From an uncultured Clostridia bacterium (GTDB taxonomy: Bacteria; Bacillota; Clostridia; Christensenellales; Aristaeellaceae), in contig CAKTXP010000140.1 of NCBI GenBank assembly GCA_934631055.1, positions 1 through 6,426 on the forward strand: a stretch of 6,426 bases of DNA, in the 5' to 3' direction. The notes below the pieces were generated by a model that was given only the letters and a program-made list of their open reading frames with translations, was not told the origin of the DNA and ran no database searches. Positions 1 through 5,364 of this stretch are shown in pieces. The position numbers and the translations under genes are program-made. The first letter of the stretch is position 1. Every line of letters begins with the position of its first letter.

Positions 1-177
1 TTCAGCGTGATGGAAATCGGAAATCGTAAGAAACGCTTACGTTTCTATACGAGTTTCCCGGACTGAAATCCCTCAGGCAGGTCTGGGATTGGAGTCACGC
101 GCCCGCTGTGCGGGATTCAGCGTGACGGAAATCGGAAATCGCAAGAAACGCTTGCGTTTCTATGCGAGTTTCCCGGA
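1..177. repeat. Two copies of a 62-bp hairpin-forming repeat upstream of the LysR gene
   Basis: Positions 1-62 and 116-177 are direct copies 115 bp apart, differing at only four positions (11/126, 27/142, 39/154, 49/164). Each copy folds into a 17-bp hairpin (first copy: 19-35 pairs with 40-58, loop CTTA, with single-base bulges at 47 and 53). A shorter alternative hairpin also exists (25-30 CGTAAG with 36-41 CTTACG). The spacer between copies is itself palindromic: AATCCC/GGGATT (67-72/85-90), CCCGC-TGT-GCGGG (102-114) and GTCACGC/GCGTGAC (94-100/120-126). The first copy begins at the window edge, so the array may continue to the left. No coding region is supported in 1-213, and I see no convincing promoter for the downstream gene. 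Confidence 0.85.
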
Positions 178-213
178 TCGGCAGCCCAGCGTCCCCCACC
201 ACCGGAGGTCTGC

Positions 214-1131
214 ATGAATACACGCCACGCTCAGCTCGTCCTCGCCATCGTTCGCGAGGGAAGCTTTACCGCCGCAGCCAAGTCGCTGTTTATCACCCAG
301 CCGACGCTTTCCCATCAGATCCGCCAGATCGAGGAACAGCTCGGCGCGTCCATTTTTGTCCGCAGTAAGACCGCCATCGAATTGACGCCTGCCGGACAGG
401 TCTATGTTCAGGCTGCGCGCCGCATCCTGCAAATCGAAACGCAGATGAACGAATCCCTCTCCGCGCTCAGCGGCACGTCGGAAGGCACGCTCCATCTCGG
501 TCTGCCCTATCAGCGCGCGGATGAGCTTCTGCCGCAGGTGCTTGCGGATTTTTATAACCTGTATCCGCACGTCCGCATCGAAGCCGTTACCGCGCCCCGT
601 CAGGATCTGGAACGCATGCTGCTGGGCGGCGAACTCGATATGGCGCTGATATCCGGCGAAGCGGAAAATACGCGGCTGGATTACCAACTCATCGCCTCGG
701 ACGAAGTCGTCCTTCTGGCAGGCAAAAAAACCTCTCTCGCCCAGCGCATCCCCTCCGGCTCGACGGTCAGCCTGCGCGAATGCCTCGGCGAGCGGTTCGT
801 CCTGCCCGCCGACAGCCTGCTTTTCAGCCGCACCTATGACGAACTCATCGCTCAAGCCGGTCTGACGCCGGACATCGTCTGCCGGACGGACGATTCCCAG
901 TGCGCCAAACGCATCTGCGCCGCCTGCTCGCTGGTCATGCTCTGCCCGTTTATCACCCTGCTCAGCGATACGCCCGCCATGCAGCAGCTTGCCCATTACC
1001 GTCTGAATGGCTCGAGCTTCACCCCGCTGTATATGGCGCATCCCAAGGATATGCCGCTGACGCCCTATGCGCAGACGCTCTATACGATGATGAGCAACCG
1101 TTTCCGCTCGATGACCGCTTACCGCGCGTAA
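214..1131 (+). CDS. LysR-type transcriptional regulator, target unknown
   Basis: This 305-residue protein has the usual LysR-family length and layout, and should act in the cytoplasm as a DNA-binding, ligand-responsive regulator. The N-terminal winged helix-turn-helix spans about residues 1-60, with the typical stretch AAKSLFITQPTLSHQIRQIE at 21-40 followed by EQLGASIFVR. A linker helix follows at about 60-88, then a periplasmic-binding-protein-like effector domain from about 90 to 300 (GTLHLGLP at 91-98). The ATG at 214 is chosen because GGAGG lies at 204-208, five bases upstream, and the HTH begins at once. LysR regulators often control a divergently transcribed neighbour, but here the upstream side is a repeat array reaching the window edge, so the target cannot be seen. 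The ZIP gene converges on it and is not an obvious target. Five cysteines between residues 223 and 244 are unusual for this family. Effector unknown. Confidence 0.95.
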   Translation: MNTRHAQLVLAIVREGSFTAAAKSLFITQPTLSHQIRQIEEQLGASIFVRSKTAIELTPAGQVYVQAARRILQIETQMNESLSALSGTSEGTLHLGLPYQRADELLPQVLADFYNLYPHVRIEAVTAPRQDLERMLLGGELDMALISGEAENTRLDYQLIASDEVVLLAGKKTSLAQRIPSGSTVSLRECLGERFVLPADSLLFSRTYDELIAQAGLTPDIVCRTDDSQCAKRICAACSLVMLCPFITLLSDTPAMQQLAHYRLNGSSFTPLYMAHPKDMPLTPYAQTLYTMMSNRFRSMTAYRA

Positions 1132-1914
1132 TCAGCCCAGCGCAACGTCAAGCATCATCATCAGGGCGAACCCCAGCGCAAAGCCGATTGTGCCGATATT
1201 GGAATGCGTGCCTGCCGCCGATTCGGGGATCAATTCTTCGACAACGACGTAGATCATTGCGCCTGCCGCAAACGACAGCAAAATCGGCAGCACCGGCGTC
1301 AGCATCCGCGAGAGCAGGATGGTCAGTACTGCGGCGGCTGGTTCGACCGCGCCGGACAGCGTACCGTATATGAATGCGCGGGTCGTACTCATCCCCTCCG
1401 CGCGCAGGGGCAGCGAAATGATTGCGCCTTCCGGAAAATTCTGTATCGCGATGCCTAGCGAAAGCGTCAGCGCGCCTGCGGCCGTCACCGCCGCGTTCTC
1501 CGCCAGCACGCCCGCAAAGATGACGCCGACCGCCATGCCCTCCGGAATGTTATGAATGGTCACGGCAAGCACCATCATGGTTGCCTTGCCCAGCGAGCAG
1601 TGCGGTCCCTCTGGTTCGTCGCTGCCCGTATGCAGATGCGGAACGAGCCTGTCAAGCAGCAGCAGGAAGGCAATGCCCAGCAGAAAGCCGCCGACCGCCG
1701 GCGCAAACGCCAGCCGTCCCATATCCTCGCATTGTTCCATCGCGGGAATAAGCAGCGACCAGACGGACGCCGCAACCATCACGCCGGATGCGAAGCCGAG
1801 CAGCGCCTTATTGAGCCGCTCGCCAAAATTCTTTTTGAGTACAAACACACAGGCTGCGCCGAGCGTCGTTCCCAGAAACGGGATCAGCAGCCCGACGACC
1901 GTAGAAGCAATCAT
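1132..1914 (-). CDS. ZIP-family divalent metal transporter (GufA/ZupT-like)
   Basis: The 260-residue protein is an integral membrane transporter of the ZIP family, which moves zinc and other divalent cations such as iron or manganese into the cytoplasm. About eight hydrophobic segments are visible, with one early segment at 3-25. The two family signatures are intact: HNIPEG at 121-126 and QNFPEG at 158-163, whose His, Asn and Glu side chains form the metal site in known ZIPs. A further Glu pair (226-227) lies in a late helix, and a short histidine-containing loop (PHLH, 92-95) precedes the signatures. The ATG at 1914 is chosen because AAGGAGG lies seven bases upstream. An in-frame extension to about 2013 would add 33 polar, Arg-rich residues encoded by the intergenic hairpin repeat, so it is rejected. 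It has its own promoter and a possible metal-responsive operator. Its stop directly abuts the stop of the LysR gene. The metal transported cannot be read from the sequence. Confidence 0.93.
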   Translation of the reverse strand: MIASTVVGLLIPFLGTTLGAACVFVLKKNFGERLNKALLGFASGVMVAASVWSLLIPAMEQCEDMGRLAFAPAVGGFLLGIAFLLLLDRLVPHLHTGSDEPEGPHCSLGKATMMVLAVTIHNIPEGMAVGVIFAGVLAENAAVTAAGALTLSLGIAIQNFPEGAIISLPLRAEGMSTTRAFIYGTLSGAVEPAAAVLTILLSRMLTPVLPILLSFAAGAMIYVVVEELIPESAAGTHSNIGTIGFALGFALMMMLDVALG

Positions 1915-1921
1915 CTTTTTT

Positions 1922-1928
1922 CCTCCTT
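1922..1928 (-). promoter_or_regulatory. Ribosome binding site fixing the ZIP start
   Basis: AAGGAGG on the minus strand lies seven bases from the ATG at 1914. This strong site decides against the longer in-frame start near 2013. Confidence 0.85.
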
Positions 1929-1948
1929 GTGCGACGGATGGGTTTGTG

Positions 1949-2007
1949 TGGGGCTGCCGCCCCAGCCTGCTTGGGGCCATTGTCCCCAAACCCCTTCTCC
2001 GCTTCGC
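1949..2007 (-). repeat. Two-hairpin intergenic repeat, copy A, in the ZIP leader
   Basis: The element contains hairpin TGGGGC-TGCC-GCCCCA (1949-1964), hairpin TTGGGG/CCCCAA (1971-1976/1984-1989) and the tail ACCCCTTCTCCGCTTCGC (1990-2007). The tail matches 17 of 18 bases at 6409-6426. Read on the minus strand, the tail comes first and the hairpins follow, ending about 20 bases before the ribosome binding site, so the whole element would be transcribed in the ZIP 5' leader. It has no T-run typical of a terminator. Confidence 0.8.
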
Positions 2008-2023
2008 GCTCATGATTTCATAT

Positions 2024-2039
2024 GTTAGTATATGCTAAC
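2024..2039. promoter_or_regulatory. Candidate operator (16-bp near-palindrome) on the ZIP -10 box
   Basis: GTTAGTATATGCTAAC is a palindrome at all but one pair of symmetric positions, and it covers the -10 box at 2027-2032. A repressor bound here would block transcription of the ZIP gene. The GTTAG/CTAAC half-sites resemble those of DtxR/IdeR-type metalloregulators, but the spacing differs from the classical box (six bases here, one in the classical form). The link to a metal-sensing repressor is therefore inference from the half-sites and the regulated gene. Confidence 0.55.
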
Positions 2040-2055
2040 TAAATAGTTCTGTCAA
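2027..2055 (-). promoter_or_regulatory. Sigma-A-type promoter of the ZIP gene
   Basis: On the minus strand, a perfect -35 TTGACA (2055-2050) is followed after exactly 17 bases by TATACT (2032-2027), a 5/6 match to the -10 consensus. Transcription would begin near 2020, giving a leader of roughly 105 bases that contains repeat copy A. Confidence 0.82.
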
Positions 2056-2060
2056 GATGC

Positions 2061-2103
2061 AAAAAAACGCCGACAGACCCGAACAGATCCATCGGCGCTT
2101 TTT
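2061..2103 (-). terminator. Rho-independent terminator of the amidohydrolase gene
   Basis: On the minus strand a 12-bp stem (2097-2086 with 2079-2068) encloses the loop TGTTCG and is followed by seven T residues (2067-2061). Three of the pairs are G-U wobbles, which form only in the minus-strand RNA. The plus-strand version would have three mismatches, so the terminator is directional. It starts about 15 bases after the amidohydrolase stop and separates that gene from the ZIP promoter. Confidence 0.9.
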
Positions 2104-2112
2104 CATGCCTGA

Positions 2113-3291
2113 TTATACTCTCTGGTGGATGCCCGAAAGCACTTCTTCGCCGTTTACGAAAACAGCCTTCGTCTGGCACTGGATATCCTTGAGTGGGTTG
2201 CCCTTAAAGATGGCAATGTCCGCATCCTTGCCCGCTTCCAGCGAACCGACGCGGTCGCTGATGCCAATGACATGCGCCGGATTGATGGTGATAGCGCGCC
2301 ATGCGGATTCCTCCTTCATACCCGCCTTGACCGCCAAGCCCGCGCACAGCGGCAGATAGTACAGCGGAATGACCGGCGCATCCGTGATAATGCAGACCTC
2401 CAACCCTGCCTTATCCAGAATGCCCGCCGTCGCAAAGCTCTTTTCCTTGAGTTCCTGCTTGGACTTCGAGCCGAGCGACGGACCGACCAGCACCGGCTTG
2501 CCCGCCTTGACCAGCTGATCCACAATCAGATGACCTTCGGTCACATGATCCAGCGTGATATTCAGGTCAAACTCCTTGGCAATGCGGATCGCGGTCAGGA
2601 TATCGTCCGCGCGATGCGCATGCGCCTTGAGCGGAATCTCCTTGCGGATGACCGGCAGGAGCGCTTCAAGCTGCATATCAAACGGACGCTTCTTGCTCGG
2701 ATCTTTTTCGGCTTCTTCGATCTCTTCGGCGTAGCGCTTCGCCTTGAACAGCTGCTCACGCAGAAGCGCGGCGACCGCCATGCGCGTGACCGGCTCCTTC
2801 TTGCCATTCTGACCATAGCAGCCCTTCGGGTTTTCGCCGAAAGCAATCTTCATCGCAACCGGATACTTGACGATCATGTCGTCCACGCAGTCGCCGTAGA
2901 GCTTCATCGCAACAAAGCTGCCGCCCAGCACGTTCGCCGAGCCGGGACCCGTGATCGCGGTCGTCACGCCGCCGCCCAGCGCATTGTCAAACGCTTCGTC
3001 GCGCGGATTGATGCCGTCAATAGCGCGCATCTCCGGCGTCACAGGGCTTGAATACTCGTTCGTATCGTTGCCCTCCCAACGGCTTGCCTCTTCGTCCACG
3101 CCGATATGGCAGTGCGCGTCAATGAAGCCCGGCGTGACCATGCAGCCAGTCGCGTCATAGACCTGTGTTCCCTCCGGAACATCGAGGTTCTGCCCGACGG
3201 CGACAATCTTTCCGCCGTCAATCAGCACCTGTCCGTTTTCAATATCGCCTCCGGTGATCGTCTTGATCAAACCGCCCTGAATCAGAATCAT
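2113..3291 (-). CDS. Metal-dependent amidohydrolase (imidazolonepropionase-like), substrate unknown
   Basis: The 392-residue protein belongs to the amidohydrolase superfamily, cytoplasmic metal-dependent hydrolases of cyclic amides and related bonds. The N-terminal beta-sandwich part (about 1-50, including GGKIVAVGQNL at 27-37) leads into the hallmark PGFIDAHCHIG at 54-64, where His60 and His62 are the expected first metal ligands. Further candidate ligands in a TIM-barrel order are His224/His226 in KAHAHRADD, His249 in LDHVTEGH and Asp304 in ITDAP. The C-terminal VGSLEAGKDADIAIF (348-362) is the usual return to the beta-sandwich. The sequence is closest in style to the imidazolonepropionase-related group, but no histidine-degradation genes are nearby, so a specific reaction should not be assumed. 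Start: ATG at 3291 with AGGAG (3306-3302) ten bases upstream. It lies 132 bases downstream of the flavodiiron gene and ends at a strong terminator. Confidence 0.9.
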   Translation of the reverse strand: MILIQGGLIKTITGGDIENGQVLIDGGKIVAVGQNLDVPEGTQVYDATGCMVTPGFIDAHCHIGVDEEASRWEGNDTNEYSSPVTPEMRAIDGINPRDEAFDNALGGGVTTAITGPGSANVLGGSFVAMKLYGDCVDDMIVKYPVAMKIAFGENPKGCYGQNGKKEPVTRMAVAALLREQLFKAKRYAEEIEEAEKDPSKKRPFDMQLEALLPVIRKEIPLKAHAHRADDILTAIRIAKEFDLNITLDHVTEGHLIVDQLVKAGKPVLVGPSLGSKSKQELKEKSFATAGILDKAGLEVCIITDAPVIPLYYLPLCAGLAVKAGMKEESAWRAITINPAHVIGISDRVGSLEAGKDADIAIFKGNPLKDIQCQTKAVFVNGEEVLSGIHQRV

Positions 3292-3316
3292 GGGGTGTCA
3301 TCTCCTTTTGTTTATG

Positions 3317-3342
3317 CCGAAGCGCATCTCTGCCGCTTTCGG
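3317..3342 (-). other. Hairpin in the amidohydrolase leader
   Basis: CCGAAGCG (3317-3324) pairs with CGCTTTCGG (3334-3342) with one bulged base. It is not followed by a T-run on the minus strand, so it is not a clear terminator for the upstream flavodiiron gene. It would lie in the 5' leader if the promoter at 3346-3375 is real. Confidence 0.4.
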
Positions 3343-3345
3343 AAA

Positions 3346-3375
3346 ATCATGGTATAAATATTTTCAATTCGTCAA
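3346..3375 (-). promoter_or_regulatory. Weak candidate promoter of the amidohydrolase gene
   Basis: Minus-strand TTGACG (3375-3370) is followed after 18 bases by CATGAT (3351-3346), a 4/6 match to the -10 box, in an AT-rich stretch unlike the surrounding DNA. This may drive the amidohydrolase independently of the upstream flavodiiron gene. The -10 match is poor. Confidence 0.35.
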
Positions 3376-3423
3376 CATCCACCGGTATTCCTGCCTGCAT
3401 CTGTTCTTTTCACGCTCAACTGA

Positions 3424-4590
3424 TTATGCGTGAATTTCTTTCGCCATCTGCTCGATTTCCATGCGGTTCTTTTCACTCATGGCGGAACGAATTGTCACCT
3501 GAGTATCCAGAATCGTCATGTTCTTCATGCCTTCCATTGCCGTGCGCATCTGCTTGGCTGCCATCGGCGCCCACGTTCCGTTTTCCACAAGCGCAACCTT
3601 GCGCCCCTGCAAGCCCTTAAGCTTCAGCGCCGAGAGGAACGCTTCCATCGCCGGCGCATACGCCCCGTCATAGGTATTCGCGCAAAGCACCATCCGATCA
3701 AAGCGGAACGCGGCGCTGACCGCATAGCTCTTATGAACGCGGTTCAGGTCAATCAGTTCGACCTTTTCGCCCAGCGCTTCAAGGCATTTCGCCATATACT
3801 TCGCCGCTTCAGCCGTGTGCCCATGGAAGCTGGCAAACGCGACCAGCACGCCCTTTTCCTCCGGCTTCCACGCTGCCCAATGTCCATACAGGTCGAGCGC
3901 GCGGGCAAGCGCTTCGCCGCTGAGCTGCGGACCATGCAGCGGACAGACGGACACGATATCCAGCGCCGACGCCTTTTTGAGAAGCCCCTGCACCTGTACG
4001 CCGTATTTGCCGACGATATTCGTATAATAGCGGCGCGCCTCATCCGCCCAGTCCGGCGTATATGTCAAGCCGCCGAAATTGCCGAATCCATCCGCGGAGA
4101 ACAGCACCTTTTCTTTCTCCTCGTACTCGACCATGACTTCGGGCCAATGCACCATCGGCGCCATCACAAAATGCAGCGTATGCGCGCCGAGTTCCAGCGT
4201 ACCGCCCTCGGCGACCACCTTGCGCGGCAGGGTGATCGGCTCTTCCGCGGCAAACTGGTCGAGGAACGCAAACGCCTTCGCGTTGCTGACCAGCGTCATC
4301 TCCGGATGACGGCGGCAGAGCGCGCCGACCGTTCCCGCGTGATCCGGCTCCAAATGGGAGATGACCAGATAGTCAAGCTTCCGCCCGGCAAGCTTTTCGT
4401 CAAGCCCCGCGAGCCATTCCTCCTGCTTGCGCGCATCGACCGTATCGAGCAGGCAGAGCTTTTCGTCTTCGATGAGATAGCTGTTGTAGCTGACGCCCTG
4501 CGGCACGGGATACTGTCCCTCAAACAGGTCGATATCTTCATCCATCACGCTCATGCGGGTGATGCCTTCCGCCATTTTATCCATAAACAT
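3424..4590 (-). CDS. fprA: A-type flavodiiron protein (FprA-like O2/NO reductase)
   Basis: The 388-residue cytoplasmic enzyme has the two-domain core of class A flavodiiron proteins, which reduce O2 to water and/or NO to N2O in anaerobes using electrons usually delivered by rubredoxin. The metallo-beta-lactamase-like domain (about 1-245) carries a full diiron ligand set: His79-x-Glu81-x-Asp83-His84 in SHLEPDHAGT, His148 in VHWPE, Asp167 in SADGFG and His219 in CPLHGP. The flavodoxin-like FMN domain covers about 247-388, with the phosphate-loop region ASFHGHTAEAA near 253-263 and the NTYDGA stretch at 305-310. No rubredoxin or reductase domain is fused, so the electron donor must be encoded elsewhere. 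The ATG at 4590 is preferred over an upstream in-frame GTG at 4620 because GGAAGG lies nine bases before it. Whether O2 or NO is the main substrate cannot be told from sequence. Confidence 0.95.
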   Translation of the reverse strand: MFMDKMAEGITRMSVMDEDIDLFEGQYPVPQGVSYNSYLIEDEKLCLLDTVDARKQEEWLAGLDEKLAGRKLDYLVISHLEPDHAGTVGALCRRHPEMTLVSNAKAFAFLDQFAAEEPITLPRKVVAEGGTLELGAHTLHFVMAPMVHWPEVMVEYEEKEKVLFSADGFGNFGGLTYTPDWADEARRYYTNIVGKYGVQVQGLLKKASALDIVSVCPLHGPQLSGEALARALDLYGHWAAWKPEEKGVLVAFASFHGHTAEAAKYMAKCLEALGEKVELIDLNRVHKSYAVSAAFRFDRMVLCANTYDGAYAPAMEAFLSALKLKGLQGRKVALVENGTWAPMAAKQMRTAMEGMKNMTILDTQVTIRSAMSEKNRMEIEQMAKEIHA

Positions 4591-4599
4591 GGTTGTTTT

Positions 4600-4605
4600 C
4601 CTTCC
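4600..4605 (-). promoter_or_regulatory. Ribosome binding site fixing the flavodiiron start
   Basis: Minus-strand GGAAGG, inside a purine-rich run, is nine bases from the ATG at 4590. It lies inside the extended reading frame from 4620, arguing that the extension is leader rather than coding. Confidence 0.65.
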
Positions 4606-4619
4606 TTTCTCTTTTCTCA

Positions 4620-4645
4620 CGAAAAAGCGTATTTTTTCGCGAAAA
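4620..4645. other. Overlapping palindromes in the flavodiiron leader
   Basis: TTTTCGCGAAAA (4634-4645) is a perfect 12-bp palindrome. It overlaps a hairpin formed by CGAAAAA (4620-4626) and TTTTTCG (4633-4639). The two structures are mutually exclusive and lie 30-55 bases upstream of the flavodiiron start. They could be a repressor site or an RNA leader structure, and neither is proven. Confidence 0.45.
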
Positions 4646-4703
4646 CTGATGTATATATACGATATTTCGCCCCTATTTCCTGCAAATCAGCCGCTAATTT
4701 TTC

Positions 4704-4731
4704 TTTATAAACGTGTATTAACACTCGTCAG
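4704..4731 (-). promoter_or_regulatory. Candidate promoter of the flavodiiron gene
   Basis: Minus-strand CTGACG (4731-4726, 4/6 to -35) is followed after 16 bases by TATAAA (4709-4704, 5/6 to -10). Transcription from here would give a leader of about 105 bases containing the palindromes at 4620-4645. Confidence 0.5.
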
Positions 4732-4765
4732 ACGTTCTTTTATGGCTTCTTGACGGTGTGCATTC

Positions 4766-4794
4766 TTGACGCTTTCCGCACCGTGAAGGATAAT
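4766..4794 (+). promoter_or_regulatory. Sigma-A-type promoter of the SdpI-family gene
   Basis: TTGACG (4766-4771) is followed after exactly 17 bases by GATAAT (4789-4794), each 5/6 to consensus. A second TTGACG lies 16 bases upstream at 4750-4755. ACGGTG (4753-4758) and CACCGT (4779-4784) form an inverted repeat around the -35 box. Transcription would start near 4801, about 55 bases before the start codon. Confidence 0.7.
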
Positions 4795-4838
4795 ATATCC
4801 ATCAATTTTGCATCGCCGTCGGGCGTTCATGCAAGAGC

Positions 4839-4845
4839 AAAGGAG
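4839..4845 (+). promoter_or_regulatory. Ribosome binding site fixing the SdpI-family start
   Basis: AAAGGAG lies ten bases from the ATG at 4856. The in-frame ATG at 4847 is too close (one base) and the one at 4808 has no such site, so 4856 is the best start. Confidence 0.75.
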
Positions 4846-4855
4846 AATGATTCAT

Positions 4856-5230
4856 ATGCTTGCGACTTGGATTCTCTGTATCTTCTTCATCCTCATCGCG
4901 CCCTATCTGCTGCTGGAAGCCGGCGTTCTGCGCGCGCGCAAATGTGCCGAACTGGGCGCGCCGCGCGGCTATCGCTCTGAGCTGGCGCGTTCCTCTCAGG
5001 CGGCGTGGACTTATGCGCAGAAGGTTTGCAGCACGCGCTATATCCTCGGCGGCATCATCATGGCGATTGCAGCGCTGGCGATTATCTGCGTCGTTCCCGT
5101 CGATACCATCAGCAGCCTGTATATCTTCACGGCGATCATCGCGCTGTTTGAGATCGTCGCTTTCCTCTGCCTGATGGCTTCTGTTGAAAGCAGTCTGCGG
5201 AAGCGTTTCGCTTCCAAGCAGGTTGCCTGA
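4856..5230 (+). CDS. Small SdpI-family three-helix membrane protein
   Basis: The 124-residue protein is an integral membrane protein with three predicted helices at about residues 3-23, 61-81 and 87-110. Between the first and second helices is the stretch GYRSELARSSQAAWTYAQKV (38-57), which matches the pattern of the SdpI family (GxR..., then a conserved Trp and AxK/Q before the second helix). SdpI of Bacillus subtilis is the immunity protein against the SdpC toxin and signals through the SdpR repressor, but many short SdpI-like proteins in Firmicutes have no known role, and no toxin or SdpR-like gene lies beside this one. Immunity function is therefore not claimed. It lacks the longer N-terminal part (DUF1648) of full-length SdpI. 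It is a single-gene unit with its own promoter, diverging from the flavodiiron gene and converging on dus. The family call rests on motif resemblance only. Confidence 0.72.
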   Translation: MLATWILCIFFILIAPYLLLEAGVLRARKCAELGAPRGYRSELARSSQAAWTYAQKVCSTRYILGGIIMAIAALAIICVVPVDTISSLYIFTAIIALFEIVAFLCLMASVESSLRKRFASKQVA

Positions 5231-5252
5231 TATTTTCTTCATTCCTTTCTCC

Positions 5253-5364
5253 AAACAGCAAAAGGGTGTTCGCGACGCCCTCTCCATCCTTCGGACATCT
5301 CCCACAGAGGGAGAGCTGTCACGAAGTGACTGGGAGGGCATCGCAAAACACCCTTTTGTTGTTT
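5253..5364. repeat. 112-bp imperfect inverted repeat between convergent genes
   Basis: The outer arms 5253-5282 and 5334-5364 pair over roughly 27 of 31 positions, including CAAAAGGGTGTT against AACACCCTTTTG. Inside are smaller hairpins: TCTCCC/GGGAGA (5298-5303/5309-5314) and the perfect GTCAC-GAA-GTGAC (5318-5330), giving a branched, cloverleaf-like fold. Repeats of this style are scattered in many gut clostridial genomes, which suggests a MITE-like or REP-like element, though mobility cannot be shown here. The right end overlaps the dus stop codon by two bases. Both ends run into T-rich sequence when transcribed outwards, so it may serve as a two-way terminator for the SdpI-family and dus genes. 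Confidence 0.82.

Noticed and set aside
1..177. CRISPR array
   Set aside because: There are only two repeats of 62 bp with a 53-bp palindromic spacer and no cas genes, which does not fit CRISPR.
160..1041. Long open frame on the minus strand opposite the LysR gene
   Set aside because: It has no recognisable domain, is rich in Arg, Ala and Gly as expected from the reverse of GC-rich codons, and lies fully opposite a clear LysR gene.
1915..2013. N-terminal extension of the ZIP protein
   Set aside because: It would be a translation of the hairpin repeat, puts an Arg-rich tail before the first helix, and bypasses the strong ribosome binding site at 1922-1928.
2024..2039. Classical DtxR/IdeR box
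   Set aside because: The half-sites match but the central spacing is six bases rather than one, so only a looser family-like operator is proposed.
3409..3434. Terminator after the flavodiiron gene
   Set aside because: TTCACGC/GCGTGAA forms a 7-bp stem over the stop codon, but the loop is 12 bases and no T-run follows on the minus strand.
3430..4710. 426-codon open frame on the plus strand opposite the flavodiiron gene
   Set aside because: Its composition is Arg/His-rich with no domain, while the minus strand encodes a complete flavodiiron protein with all metal ligands.
4802..5341. 179-codon open frame on the minus strand across the SdpI-family gene
   Set aside because: It is polar, of low plausibility, runs through the inverted-repeat element and lacks a good start site. 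The plus-strand protein has helices, a promoter and a ribosome binding site.
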